Shown: in pieces, positions 42,064-50,513 of the stretch
Position numbering within the stretch: position 1 is the first letter of the stretch
Layout of the letters: every line of letters begins with the position of its first letter
Assembly (NCBI GenBank): GCA_050248955.1
Contig: JBFWRK010000003.1
Coordinates: forward strand, 310,001-374,000
Length of the DNA: 64,000 bases
Source of the DNA: JBFWRK01 sp050248955
Lineage (GTDB): Bacteria > Actinomycetota > Acidimicrobiia > Acidimicrobiales > Ilumatobacteraceae
Direction: 5' to 3'
The notes under the pieces: generated by a model
What the model was told of the DNA's origin: nothing
Databases searched by the model: none
Seen by the model: only the letters and a program-made list of their open reading frames with translations
Program-made: the position numbers and the translations under genes

Positions 42064-43185
42064 TCACCAGGCCAGGTCGATTCGCGGTGCGGCGCCGGCA
42101 CGCGCGGCGGCGTCGTAGATCGGGACGTACGCGGCGTGCATCGCGGCGATGCCGAAGCGATCGTCCACGATCTGCCGGCAACGTCGTCCGAGCGCCGCTC
42201 GTTCCTCGGCCGGGAGCTTCGCCAGCGCATCGATCGCCGACGCAAAGCCGTCGATGTCGGTGCATCCGACGAGCGCGAGCTCCGGTCGACCGATGTCGAT
42301 CTCGCGGTGCGGCGCGATTTCCGACAGGAGGACCGGTGTGCGGCACGCCATCGCTTCGAGGACCGCCACCGGCAGCCCTTCACCGAACGACGCGGAGACG
42401 CAGAGATCGGCCTCGGCGAGGCGGCGATGGACCTCCGAACGTTCGAGCAGACCGGCGAACCGGACACGGTCGTCGTCCAGCGGCAACGTCCGCACGAGCG
42501 CCTCCAGGTCGCGACGGAGCGGGCCGTCGCCGATCACGGTCAGCTCGACGTCTGCGGTCGTACGGGCGACGGCTTCGAGCACGGTCGCCATGTTCTTGAT
42601 CGGCACCATCCGACCGACGAGGACCACGCGGAAGCGGCCGTCATCGGCACGCCGGCTGGCGATGATCGCGCGGTCGATACCAGCCACATCGACCGCGTTC
42701 GGTACGACGTGTGCCTTGTCCCGCACGAGCCACTTCAGCCATCTGGGCATGCTGTCGAGGGCGGCCTGGCTGCAGAACACCACCTGCGGGTACGCGGCGA
42801 AGATCGGCACCATCAACAGCCGGTTGCGCGGACGGTAGTTCCCGTACGAGTTCTGCACCGTGTAGATGCAGTTCGCGCGCCGTGAGCGGCGCAGGCCCAG
42901 GGCGGCGAGCAGCAGGAGGCCGGTCTGTGGCGCGTGCACGTGCACGACGTCATAAGGACCGGATCGGAGCGCGCGACGAAGCGCTTGCCATCCACTGCGC
43001 ACGCTGCCGGAGCCTGCGAACATCTCGACCGATGGGGGACTCGTCAGCGTCGGCGCGAGGAACGACACGATGGAGATCCTGCGCTGATCCGCGAGCGGCA
43101 GACAATGCTCGTTGAACTGACCGTTCGTCTCCTGCACCTTCAGGATCACGTGCAGTACGGACGGGCGTACCGTCCCACGCGCCAT
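42064..43185 (-). CDS. GT4 family glycosyltransferase
   Basis: 373 residues with a GT-B fold. N-terminal YDVVHVHAPQTGLLLLAALG; C-terminal VVLVGRMVPIKNMATVLEA, IGDGPLRRDLEALVR and the donor motif SFGEGLPVAVLEAMACRTPV with E-x7-E. GGAGG lies 8 nt before ATG 43185. It transfers a sugar from a nucleotide donor during repeat-unit assembly. It is the first gene of the operon with the two kinase-type genes and the epimerase. Confidence 0.92.
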   Translation of the reverse strand: MARGTVRPSVLHVILKVQETNGQFNEHCLPLADQRRISIVSFLAPTLTSPPSVEMFAGSGSVRSGWQALRRALRSGPYDVVHVHAPQTGLLLLAALGLRRSRRANCIYTVQNSYGNYRPRNRLLMVPIFAAYPQVVFCSQAALDSMPRWLKWLVRDKAHVVPNAVDVAGIDRAIIASRRADDGRFRVVLVGRMVPIKNMATVLEAVARTTADVELTVIGDGPLRRDLEALVRTLPLDDDRVRFAGLLERSEVHRRLAEADLCVSASFGEGLPVAVLEAMACRTPVLLSEIAPHREIDIGRPELALVGCTDIDGFASAIDALAKLPAEERAALGRRCRQIVDDRFGIAAMHAAYVPIYDAAARAGAAPRIDLAW

Positions 43186-43331
43186 CGCGGCCTCCGTCCC
43201 TCGCCTCAAAGGCACGTCGCCGTGCCGCCCACCGACGGTCGAGCGCATGCCCTACCCCTGATCGCCCTGTCGCCGCTGTGCACGAGACTAGTCAGCGTGG
43301 CACGGCAGCAGTTCGCGACCGGGGGCCGTCG

Positions 43332-44045
43332 GTGAGTCACGACGTGCGCCGTTCGACCATCGTGGAGTTCTCGGGCATACCCGGCGCCGGCAAGTCGTTC
43401 CTCGCCCACGAGTTGGCCGCCGCGCTCGCGGCTGACGGGCAGCTCGTCGACGAGCCACTGTCCGTCGTCTCGCCCCAGCTCCGCACCTCGCGCCGGGCGA
43501 TCCGGAAGCTGTGGCTCGCTGCGCTCGAGGCGCTCCGCGAGCCGGTGGCCGCGGCGGGCATCGCCGTCGCGATCGCCCGGTCGGGCCAGTCGACACGTGA
43601 TCTGGTGCACCGCGTGCAGAACTGGTTGGTGGTGCGCGCCCTGTACCGCCGGTCGCGCAGCCGCCCGGGGACGCACGTGTTCGACCAGGGGATCGTGCAA
43701 GAGCTCTGCTCGATCGGTTATCGAGGTCGCTGGCAGGCGTGCCTGGAGGCCGCTGCCCCGGGACGCCGTGATCTGGCACCGGACGTGATCGTGCGGGTCG
43801 CCACGCCGGTCGGCACGGCGACGCGGCGGCTCGCTGCTCGCAGCGGCGCGCAGAGCCGCGTCGAGGAGCTCGATGCCGGGGAACAGGACCGTGTGCTCCG
43901 TGGACAGGTCGTCGAGCTCGACGAGATCGAGCGGGCTTGGGTCGATCGATTCGGGCAGCGGCGCGGAACCCGCCGTGTCGAGGTCGACAACGACGGGCCG
44001 ATCGTCGGCGCCACGCTCGAACGGATCCTCGACGCGCTGGGCTGA
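43332..44045 (+). CDS. P-loop kinase-like protein
   Basis: 237 residues. Walker A is VEFSGIPGAGKSFLAHELAA; HVFDQGIVQELCSIGYRG and APDVIVRVATPVGTATRRLA correspond to Walker B and the lid. It resembles the protein at 39889 in layout. GTG 43332 was chosen; the frame opens earlier but without a ribosome site. It is divergent from the GT4 gene and convergent with the Wzz-like gene. Substrate unknown. Confidence 0.72.
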   Translation: MSHDVRRSTIVEFSGIPGAGKSFLAHELAAALAADGQLVDEPLSVVSPQLRTSRRAIRKLWLAALEALREPVAAAGIAVAIARSGQSTRDLVHRVQNWLVVRALYRRSRSRPGTHVFDQGIVQELCSIGYRGRWQACLEAAAPGRRDLAPDVIVRVATPVGTATRRLAARSGAQSRVEELDAGEQDRVLRGQVVELDEIERAWVDRFGQRRGTRRVEVDNDGPIVGATLERILDALG

Positions 44046-44059
44046 CGCGACAGCAGCGG

Positions 44060-45736
44060 TCAGCGGTCGCGGCGCTCGAGGTCGCGCTCGTCCGCGTCGA
44101 GCTCGTCCTCGTCGGACCGTGGGTCGTGGCCGTTGCTCATCGTGGCGAGGTCGTCGTACATGAGCTCCGGTGCCGCCGCGGGCTTCCGGGGGGCGCGCTT
44201 CGCCGGCTGGCGGCGCGGCTTCGGTTCCCGCTTCGCGCGTGTGGTGCTCTCGAGTTCCATGGCGTTGTCGGCGGAAGGCTCGGACACGACGTCGGCCGGC
44301 GTGTCACCGTTGTCGGATCGCGCCACCGAGCGGTCGCTGATCTCGTGCTTGCGGCGGGCACGAGGCCGAGGGTCGGATGCCTGCTCGGGATCGACGACGG
44401 CGAGCGCGTCATCGCTCTCGTCGTGGTGCGGGCCGGCAGCCAGTGGTCTGGACAAGCGTCCCGTGAGTCTGGAGAAGAACCCGGACCGGACGACGACCAG
44501 ACCGTTGGGGCGTACGCCCAACGCGGTCAGATCCTCGCCGACGCGGCGTTCCTCGCTGCGCGTGAGCCGGTTGCGGATGACGAGCACGACGGCGTCGACC
44601 CGTTCGGCGACGAGCCCGAGCTCCGAGATCCGTTCGGTGAGCGGAACGTCGAAGACGAGCACGTCCGCGAACGGTCCGACATGCGCGACGATCCTCTCGA
44701 CGGCCTCGGGCGACAGCAGCAGCGAGGGGTTCACGCTCGGATGACCGGCAGGTAGCACCTGCAGGTACTCGTTCACGGTGCGGACCACGCCCCGCTTGGG
44801 ACCTCGGTGCTCGAGCAGTTCGGAGACGCCCGGCACGAGCGGTAGGCCGCAGAGGCGATGGATCACCGGGTCGCGCAGCCCGAGGTCGATGAGCGCCGCC
44901 GGGACGCCACCATGCGACAGCGTCGCCGCCAACTGGGTGGCGACCCGCGACCGTTCGGCGGACGAGGTTCCGGTGACGACGATGGTCCGCACCGGGTTCG
45001 GTCGGCACGCCACGCGGAGGTTGCCGAGGATGGCTGCGCCCTCCTCGCTCGCGAGTGCGTCCGGTACCGTGGCCGGGCCGGCGGTGCGGCGTGCCCTGAC
45101 GACGCCGAGGTACGGGATGTCCTCCTGCGAACGGAACGCCCGCTTCCTCCGTTCTCTGACCAGCTCGAGGACCAGCGCGAGCGCGGAGGCGATGATGAAC
45201 CCGATGATGCCGGCGAACAGCGTGTTCATCTGCACGTTCGGTCCGATCGGTGTCGGATCGGCTCTCGCCGGGCCGACCTTGACCTGACGGTACGGGCTGA
45301 GGTCCTCGGTGACGGCGACGAGCTGGTCGGCGATCTCGTCGGCGGCTTGCGCGGCGGCCTCCGGCGTCTTGCCCGTGACGTGCAGGTCGAGCAGGAGCGT
45401 GCGTGGCGCGAGCTGGACCGTCACCCGCGAGCGCAACGACCGCCAGTTCCCGTTGATGCCCAGCGCGCCAGCCGCCGGCTCGAGCACCGGGGCGCGCACT
45501 GCGAGCTCGGCGAACGTGAGTGCGAGCTGCTCCTTCGTCGCGCGATCGCTGTTCTCGATGATCACGCCGGGCGGCTCCTGGCCGACGAGGACGCTGGTCG
45601 TCGCCTCGTACGTGGCTGCCTGTGCGCTGGTGACGAGATAGCCGAGCTCGGCGATGACGACCGTCACCACGAGCACGACGATCCACCGGCGAAGGATGGC
45701 CGTGGTCAGCCGTTGGAGGTCGAGACGGTCGTTCAT
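44060..45736 (-). CDS. Wzz/CpsC chain-length protein with BY-kinase-like domain, broken Walker A
   Basis: 558 residues. Two membrane helices (VVLVVTVVIAELGYLVTSAQ near 20-40 and FAGIIGFIIASALALVLEL near 175-195) enclose a Wzz-type outside domain. A BY-kinase-like ATPase follows: IVVTGTSSAERSRVATQLA stands where GxxGxGKS is expected and has no Lys; VLVFDVPLTERISEL is the Walker A'/B area. The C-terminal 100 residues are charged, with one Tyr, not a Tyr cluster. It probably controls chain length as a structural partner. ATG 45736 overlaps the ligase stop. Confidence 0.82.
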   Translation of the reverse strand: MNDRLDLQRLTTAILRRWIVVLVVTVVIAELGYLVTSAQAATYEATTSVLVGQEPPGVIIENSDRATKEQLALTFAELAVRAPVLEPAAGALGINGNWRSLRSRVTVQLAPRTLLLDLHVTGKTPEAAAQAADEIADQLVAVTEDLSPYRQVKVGPARADPTPIGPNVQMNTLFAGIIGFIIASALALVLELVRERRKRAFRSQEDIPYLGVVRARRTAGPATVPDALASEEGAAILGNLRVACRPNPVRTIVVTGTSSAERSRVATQLAATLSHGGVPAALIDLGLRDPVIHRLCGLPLVPGVSELLEHRGPKRGVVRTVNEYLQVLPAGHPSVNPSLLLSPEAVERIVAHVGPFADVLVFDVPLTERISELGLVAERVDAVVLVIRNRLTRSEERRVGEDLTALGVRPNGLVVVRSGFFSRLTGRLSRPLAAGPHHDESDDALAVVDPEQASDPRPRARRKHEISDRSVARSDNGDTPADVVSEPSADNAMELESTTRAKREPKPRRQPAKRAPRKPAAAPELMYDDLATMSNGHDPRSDEDELDADERDLERRDR

Positions 45737-47040
45737 CGTGCAGTGGCTCCGATCGTAGGTCCCGCCACGGTGTCCGGATCGACCGGCGCAGTGCGGATCA
45801 ACTCGACGAGGCTCAGGCCGAGCCCGAAGAGCAACCAGTAGTGGCGGTGGATCATGATCGGGATCGTCATGAAGATGGACATCACGGCCATCATCGACGT
45901 CGCGCTCGCCCACGCCAAGCGTCTCGTCTCCCTGTCGCGTGCGAGTGCTCGCGCACGGAGCACGAGCTCGAACCACGTGATGAACAGGAAGGCGCATGCG
46001 GCTGCGCCGATCACACCCGTCTCGGCCATCAGGCCGAGCCACATGTTGTGCGGTGCCTGCGCGGTTGCCTGCGGGTGGTACTTCTGTGCGACGAAGCGGA
46101 AGTTGTCGAGGCCGGTGCCGACGAAGGGTGAGTCGATGATCTCGGCGACTGCGGCGTCGGCCAGGCGTTCGCGATCCGCGAGCAGCGTCGTCTGCTCCTC
46201 GGCGTCGGCGGTCAACGAGCGGTCGACTCGATCGCGCAGCGTCACCGGGAACACCGTCGTGTTGAAGAGCACCACGACGACGGCGCCGATGCCGAGTGCC
46301 GTCAGGAGCAAGCGTCGCCCGCTGCCGCTGCGCCCGTTCGAGAACACGATGTACGGCACGAGCCCGACGAGCGTGGCGAGCGCGCCGCCGCGTGAAGCCG
46401 ATGCCGCGAGCGCCCAGATCATGAGGTAGAGCAGTCCGCCGCCGATCCAGCATGCCCGCCATCGCTGGCCGCGCTCCCAGAGCAACGTGACGAAGTGCAG
46501 CACGAAGGGCAAGAGGTACGCCGTCGGGTAGGACAGTCGGTTCGGGTTGTCGCTGTAGAACGCGAGGATGCGATCAGCCCCCTGCGCCTGCTGCATGACG
46601 AGCGAGGCGGCATTGCCCGCCAGGGAACCGATCGCGACCATCGTGATGGCGAGATGGAGCATGCGACGCGTGTTCACCACGGTCAGCACCACCGAGAGCT
46701 GGACCAGCATGATGAACCCGAGCTGCAGCAACTGGGTGAAGGCTTCAGTGGGATGGGTCGCCCTGAAGCCGCTGGCTGCGGCAGCGCCGAGGAACACCAT
46801 GATCGCCGGGAAGAAGAGCGGTGGGAGCGCGGCGATCCGCCGCCCGTCGGCGACGAGCAGGTAGGCGACTCCCACCGTCATCACATCGGACACGGTGAGG
46901 CTGCCGACCAGCTCGATGTCGGCGGGGGCGAGCAGCGCGCTGAGCAGGAACGCCAACTCGATCGTGTCGAGGCCGGTGCGCTCGCGGACGCGCTGCAAGC
47001 GGGTCGGCGCGGCCACCCGGAGCGACGTGATCGCGGTCAT
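45733..47040 (-). CDS. O-antigen ligase/polymerase (Wzy_C) family protein
   Basis: 435 residues with 10-12 membrane helices. The conserved outer loop contains ADAAVAEIIDSPFVGTGLDN followed by FRFVAQKYHPQATAQAPHNM, the PFxGxG...H-N pattern of Wzy_C proteins. LAASASRGGALATLVGLV is the usual SRGG stretch. It would polymerise or transfer polysaccharide units outside the membrane. It overlaps both neighbours by 4 nt. Confidence 0.88.
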   Translation of the reverse strand: MTAITSLRVAAPTRLQRVRERTGLDTIELAFLLSALLAPADIELVGSLTVSDVMTVGVAYLLVADGRRIAALPPLFFPAIMVFLGAAAASGFRATHPTEAFTQLLQLGFIMLVQLSVVLTVVNTRRMLHLAITMVAIGSLAGNAASLVMQQAQGADRILAFYSDNPNRLSYPTAYLLPFVLHFVTLLWERGQRWRACWIGGGLLYLMIWALAASASRGGALATLVGLVPYIVFSNGRSGSGRRLLLTALGIGAVVVVLFNTTVFPVTLRDRVDRSLTADAEEQTTLLADRERLADAAVAEIIDSPFVGTGLDNFRFVAQKYHPQATAQAPHNMWLGLMAETGVIGAAACAFLFITWFELVLRARALARDRETRRLAWASATSMMAVMSIFMTIPIMIHRHYWLLFGLGLSLVELIRTAPVDPDTVAGPTIGATAR

Positions 47041-48629
47041 CGGCGCGACCTGCCTGCGAGCAGGCGGACGCGCTTGGCGACGCGGTGCCTCGCGCCGGGA
47101 TCGAGGCCGAGCGAGAACGCGATCGCGAGCGCTGCGACGCCGGTGAGTGCCGAGCCGACGATCAGCACGGGCCACGAATCGACCGAGACGTGCCGGCCGA
47201 GGGCAACCGCGGCAGCGAACATGCCGACCGTTGCGAGGACGGGTCGGACTGCGGAGACCAGCTGATCGCGGAACGGGTGCTCGATCGCCTTGCCGATCAG
47301 CACCGGGTAGATCACGTTCAGGATGGACCGGCCGGCGACGAGGCCGATGCACAGGCCGGTGATGCCCATGTCGTACTCCCTGATCAGCACGCCCGCCGTC
47401 ACTAGCGCGACGAGCGAGGACCCGAGGCCCGTGAGCGTCTTGGCGCGGACCTTCAACGTGAGATCGATGATGAACGCGTCGCTGCGGATCAGCGCGAGCT
47501 GGACCAGTGTGATCATGAGCAGGAGCAGCTCCGTGGTGCCGGCGAAGTACCGCTCTCCGACCCAGAGCGCGACGAAGGACTCGTTCCACACGAGGATCGC
47601 CACAGCGCCTGCCAGGGCGAGGAGCCAGGTGAGCGCGAGCACCTCGCCGCGCACCCGCCGTGCCCGCGGATGATCGCCGGCGCCGATGATGCCGCCGAGG
47701 CCGGGGATGCCGCCCATCACCAGCATGGACAGCAGGGGGAGGGTCGCCTCGGGGATGAACTTCGTCAACGAGTAGATGCCGACCAGCTCGACGGAGCCGA
47801 GCACACCCAGCACAAGCACATCGCCGGACATCATCAGCTGGTTGACGAGCTTCCACATCATGAACCACGAGCTGAGGCCGAAGAACCAGCGCACCTCGTC
47901 CCGGCGCGGGCGCGCCAACCCGAACCACGGGACGTGCGTCTTCGTGATCCGCCAGAAGACGGCTCCGGTGTAGAGCGTGGCGATCATGTTGACCACGGCC
48001 ACGCCGATGATGCTGAAGTCGAGCCACAGCGCCCCGGCGGTGAGCAGCCCGGAGAGGAGCACGAGCACCGTCGACAACCCCATCCGCCGGTAGCCGAGGT
48101 TCTCGCCCTGCAGCGTCGACTGCGGGATGGTCAGCAGGCTGACGTTGATCGAGTCGACGCCGAGCAGCAGGATCGTCCAGCGCAGCGTGGTGACATGCCG
48201 CGACGGCGCGTCCAGCAGACCCGGCAGCTTCCAGATCGCAAGTGCCGTCACGGTCGACAGCAGCGGGAGGTAGAACGCCCAGACGACGACGGACGCACCG
48301 ACCAACCGGCGCTTCTCGTCCGTGTCCTCGCTGTGCAGGCGGTTGGCGATGGCCGACTGCAGCGCTTGCGCGGCTCTGCCGCTCGTCGCCCACAGGTACC
48401 CCGTCAGCCGCCAGAGGATCCGCCACGCTCCGTAGAGGTAGTCGCCGAGGCCGTGCAACAGGAGCGGGTTGAGGACCAACTCGACGATCGTCCGCGCGCC
48501 GAAGTCGAGTCCGGCGGCTGCGGCGTTGAGCGACGCCTTCCTGGACAACCCGGTCGAGCGAGACATGCTGTGGTCGCCACCGCTCGGCGACCGTGGCAGC
48601 GGCTCCCGCTCGGTACCGACGATGTCCAT
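47037..48629 (-). CDS. Polysaccharide flippase (MOP/Wzx-type)
   Basis: 530 residues with 12-14 membrane helices. ASLNAAAAGLDFGARTIVEL opens the family domain; LVLGVLGSVELVGIYSLTKF and ESFVALWVGERYFAGTTELL are typical of Wzx/RfbX proteins. It moves lipid-linked oligosaccharide across the membrane for the polymerase encoded next. ATG 48629 has AGAAGGGG upstream. It is divergent from the lipoprotein gene at 48771. Confidence 0.88.
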   Translation of the reverse strand: MDIVGTEREPLPRSPSGGDHSMSRSTGLSRKASLNAAAAGLDFGARTIVELVLNPLLLHGLGDYLYGAWRILWRLTGYLWATSGRAAQALQSAIANRLHSEDTDEKRRLVGASVVVWAFYLPLLSTVTALAIWKLPGLLDAPSRHVTTLRWTILLLGVDSINVSLLTIPQSTLQGENLGYRRMGLSTVLVLLSGLLTAGALWLDFSIIGVAVVNMIATLYTGAVFWRITKTHVPWFGLARPRRDEVRWFFGLSSWFMMWKLVNQLMMSGDVLVLGVLGSVELVGIYSLTKFIPEATLPLLSMLVMGGIPGLGGIIGAGDHPRARRVRGEVLALTWLLALAGAVAILVWNESFVALWVGERYFAGTTELLLLMITLVQLALIRSDAFIIDLTLKVRAKTLTGLGSSLVALVTAGVLIREYDMGITGLCIGLVAGRSILNVIYPVLIGKAIEHPFRDQLVSAVRPVLATVGMFAAAVALGRHVSVDSWPVLIVGSALTGVAALAIAFSLGLDPGARHRVAKRVRLLAGRSRR

Positions 48630-48757
48630 GCGCCCCTTCTCCCGCCCCGCTCTCACCCCGTCCCGGGGGCAGAGTACTCCTCGAACTCGCGCGCTTCTCC
48701 GCGACGAACACCAGTCGCTCGGCCTTCGGCTCGGCTCTCGGCTCGGCCGGGTTCTCT

Positions 48758-48763
48758 TACACT
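48758..48763 (+). promoter_or_regulatory. Possible -10 box of a leaderless message
   Basis: TACACT ends 7 nt before the GTG at 48771, so transcription would start at or near the start codon. No clear -35 was seen. Confidence 0.35.
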
Positions 48764-48770
48764 CGCGGCC

Positions 48771-50312
48771 GTGTCTCATCGTGAGGTGCCCGCTTCGGGC
48801 CGATGGGCAGCGGGGAGCCGGCTGTGGCGCGCAGGCAGTCGGATCGGCACGGCCGCCCTCGTCGTGACCGCCGCCGCGTGCTCGACGCACGGGAGGGCTC
48901 CGGCGGCGGTCACCTCGTCGAGCTCCACGGTCGAGTCGAGCCCGATCGAGCTCGGGGGCGAGCTGTTGGTCGGCGCCGGTGAGATCGGCGGCTGCACCCC
49001 GGCGGCCGAACAGACCGCTTTGCTCGTCGACGCGATCCCCGACGCTACGGTCGCCACGTTCGGCGGCCACGCGCTGGAACCGGCGACCGCAGACTTCTAC
49101 ACCTCGTGCTACGGACCCGCGTGGGGGCGGCACCTGGAGCGCGGCCGGCCGGCCGCCGGCAAGTCCGACCTCGCTGGTGACGCAGGTGCGGCGTACTACG
49201 CCTACTTCGGTGACGCGGCCGGTCCTGCGGGTGCCGGCTGGTACAGCTACGACATCGGCGCCTGGCACATCGTCGTGCTCAACAGCGACTGCGACTCGGT
49301 CGGCTGCAAGGACACGTCGGAGCAGGTCGAGTGGTTGCGGACCGATCTCGCCGCCAGCAACGCTGCCTGCGTCGGCGCGTACTGGGAGAAGCCGCGATTC
49401 AGCTCGGGCTCGCACGGCAACACCGACTCGGTGCAGGACTTCTGGGAGGTGCTGCACGACTACGGCGCCGAGTTCGTCCTCAACGGCTACGACACCGGCT
49501 ACGAGCGGTTCGGGCCGCAGGACCCGGTCGGCGTCCTCGATCCGGCGAACGGCATCCGCGAGTTCGTCGTCGGAACCGGTGGCGCGCCGCTCGCGCCGTT
49601 CGAGTCGATCCAGCGGAACAGCGAGGTCCGCGACGCCACGTCGTGGGGGGTGCTCCAGCTGACGCTCCGCGACGGCTCGTACTCGTGGGAGTTCCTCCCC
49701 GTCGCCGGCGGTGAGCTCCGCGACAGGGGCACCGCGATCTGCAGTGGCGCAGCGCCGAGCGCGGCAACGGTCGTCGAGCGAGCGGTCGCCACGATGGCGG
49801 CGAGTGAGGACGACGCCGAAGAGCACAAGGCCGGCAGGGTCTCGGTCGACAGCACCGACCTCGAGATGATCCTCGACGGCGACAAAGAGCAGACCGTCGG
49901 CCTGCGGTTCCCGTCGGTGGAGATCCCGATCGGGAAGCGTCTGCTCGAGGCGTACGTGCAGTTCGTGGCGGCAACCCCGAGCACCGGCGACGCGAGCTTC
50001 CGAATCACGGCCGATGTCGGGGTTCCTGCCGCGCCGTTCACCACGGTGCGTGGTGACCTCTCGCGACGGACCACGTCGGAAGCGTTCGTGACGTGGGCCC
50101 CAGCCAACTGGGCGGTCGGTGGCGAAGTCGGACCGGCGCAGCGGACGCCCGACCTCAGCCGGGTGATCGCCGAGGTGATCGACGGTCCGAGCTGGCGCAG
50201 CGGCGACCCGATCACACTGCTGCTGACCGGCTCCGGTCTCCGGATCGCGCAATCCTTCGACCGCGCGCCGAACCGCGCGCCGGTGCTCCACCTCGTGCTC
50301 GGTGACGCCTAG
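48771..50312 (+). CDS. Lipoprotein with metallophosphoesterase fold lacking metal ligands, plus beta-rich domain
   Basis: 513 residues. The signal ends VVTAAACSTHG, with lipobox Cys 37. Residues 65-330 align by eye with calcineurin-type phosphoesterases (CYGPAWGRH, WYSYDIGAWHIVVLNSDC, KPRFSSGSHGN, GYERFGPQDPVGVLDPANGI), but the five ligand motifs are changed: GDI to GEI (71), GDN to GGH (98-100), GNHE to GKSD (130-133), HHP to EKP, GHDH to GYDT. It is therefore probably not an enzyme. Residues 340-513 (DDAEEHKAGRV, QTVGLRFPSVEIP, LLEAYVQF, PAQRTPDLSRVIAEVI) repeat a domain found three times in the next gene. Start GTG 48771. Confidence 0.8.
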   Translation: MSHREVPASGRWAAGSRLWRAGSRIGTAALVVTAAACSTHGRAPAAVTSSSSTVESSPIELGGELLVGAGEIGGCTPAAEQTALLVDAIPDATVATFGGHALEPATADFYTSCYGPAWGRHLERGRPAAGKSDLAGDAGAAYYAYFGDAAGPAGAGWYSYDIGAWHIVVLNSDCDSVGCKDTSEQVEWLRTDLAASNAACVGAYWEKPRFSSGSHGNTDSVQDFWEVLHDYGAEFVLNGYDTGYERFGPQDPVGVLDPANGIREFVVGTGGAPLAPFESIQRNSEVRDATSWGVLQLTLRDGSYSWEFLPVAGGELRDRGTAICSGAAPSAATVVERAVATMAASEDDAEEHKAGRVSVDSTDLEMILDGDKEQTVGLRFPSVEIPIGKRLLEAYVQFVAATPSTGDASFRITADVGVPAAPFTTVRGDLSRRTTSEAFVTWAPANWAVGGEVGPAQRTPDLSRVIAEVIDGPSWRSGDPITLLLTGSGLRIAQSFDRAPNRAPVLHLVLGDA

Positions 50313-50473
50313 GCACGTCCCGCGACCGGCCGAGCAGCATCAAGAACGTCTCAAGGAGACCCCTGGCGTTCCGTCACGAACCGTGGGATAGTGCTGGCGA
50401 GGGGACGCGGCGGAGGCGGTGGCTGACGCTCTCGTCGCGGGTGGAGAGCGCAATCGGCCTGAATCGCAGTGCG

Positions 50474-50494
50474 CACGATGCATGGAGCATCGTG
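50474..50494 (+). promoter_or_regulatory. Leader hairpin before the giant protein gene
   Basis: CACGATGC and GCATCGTG form a perfect 8-bp stem around a 5-nt loop, ending a few bases before the AAGGAGG ribosome site. In the transcript it could affect translation or mRNA stability. Confidence 0.4.
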
Positions 50495-50513
50495 GGAGAA
50501 GGAGGCGGCGGCG

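Noticed and set aside
47670..48770. Plus-strand frame extending the lipoprotein gene upstream
   Set aside because: Antisense to the flippase, and the signal peptide with lipobox starts only after GTG 48771.
48630..50291. Minus-strand extension of the flippase frame upstream of its ATG
   Set aside because: The extension is antisense to the lipoprotein gene; the flippase domain begins after ATG 48629, which has a ribosome site.
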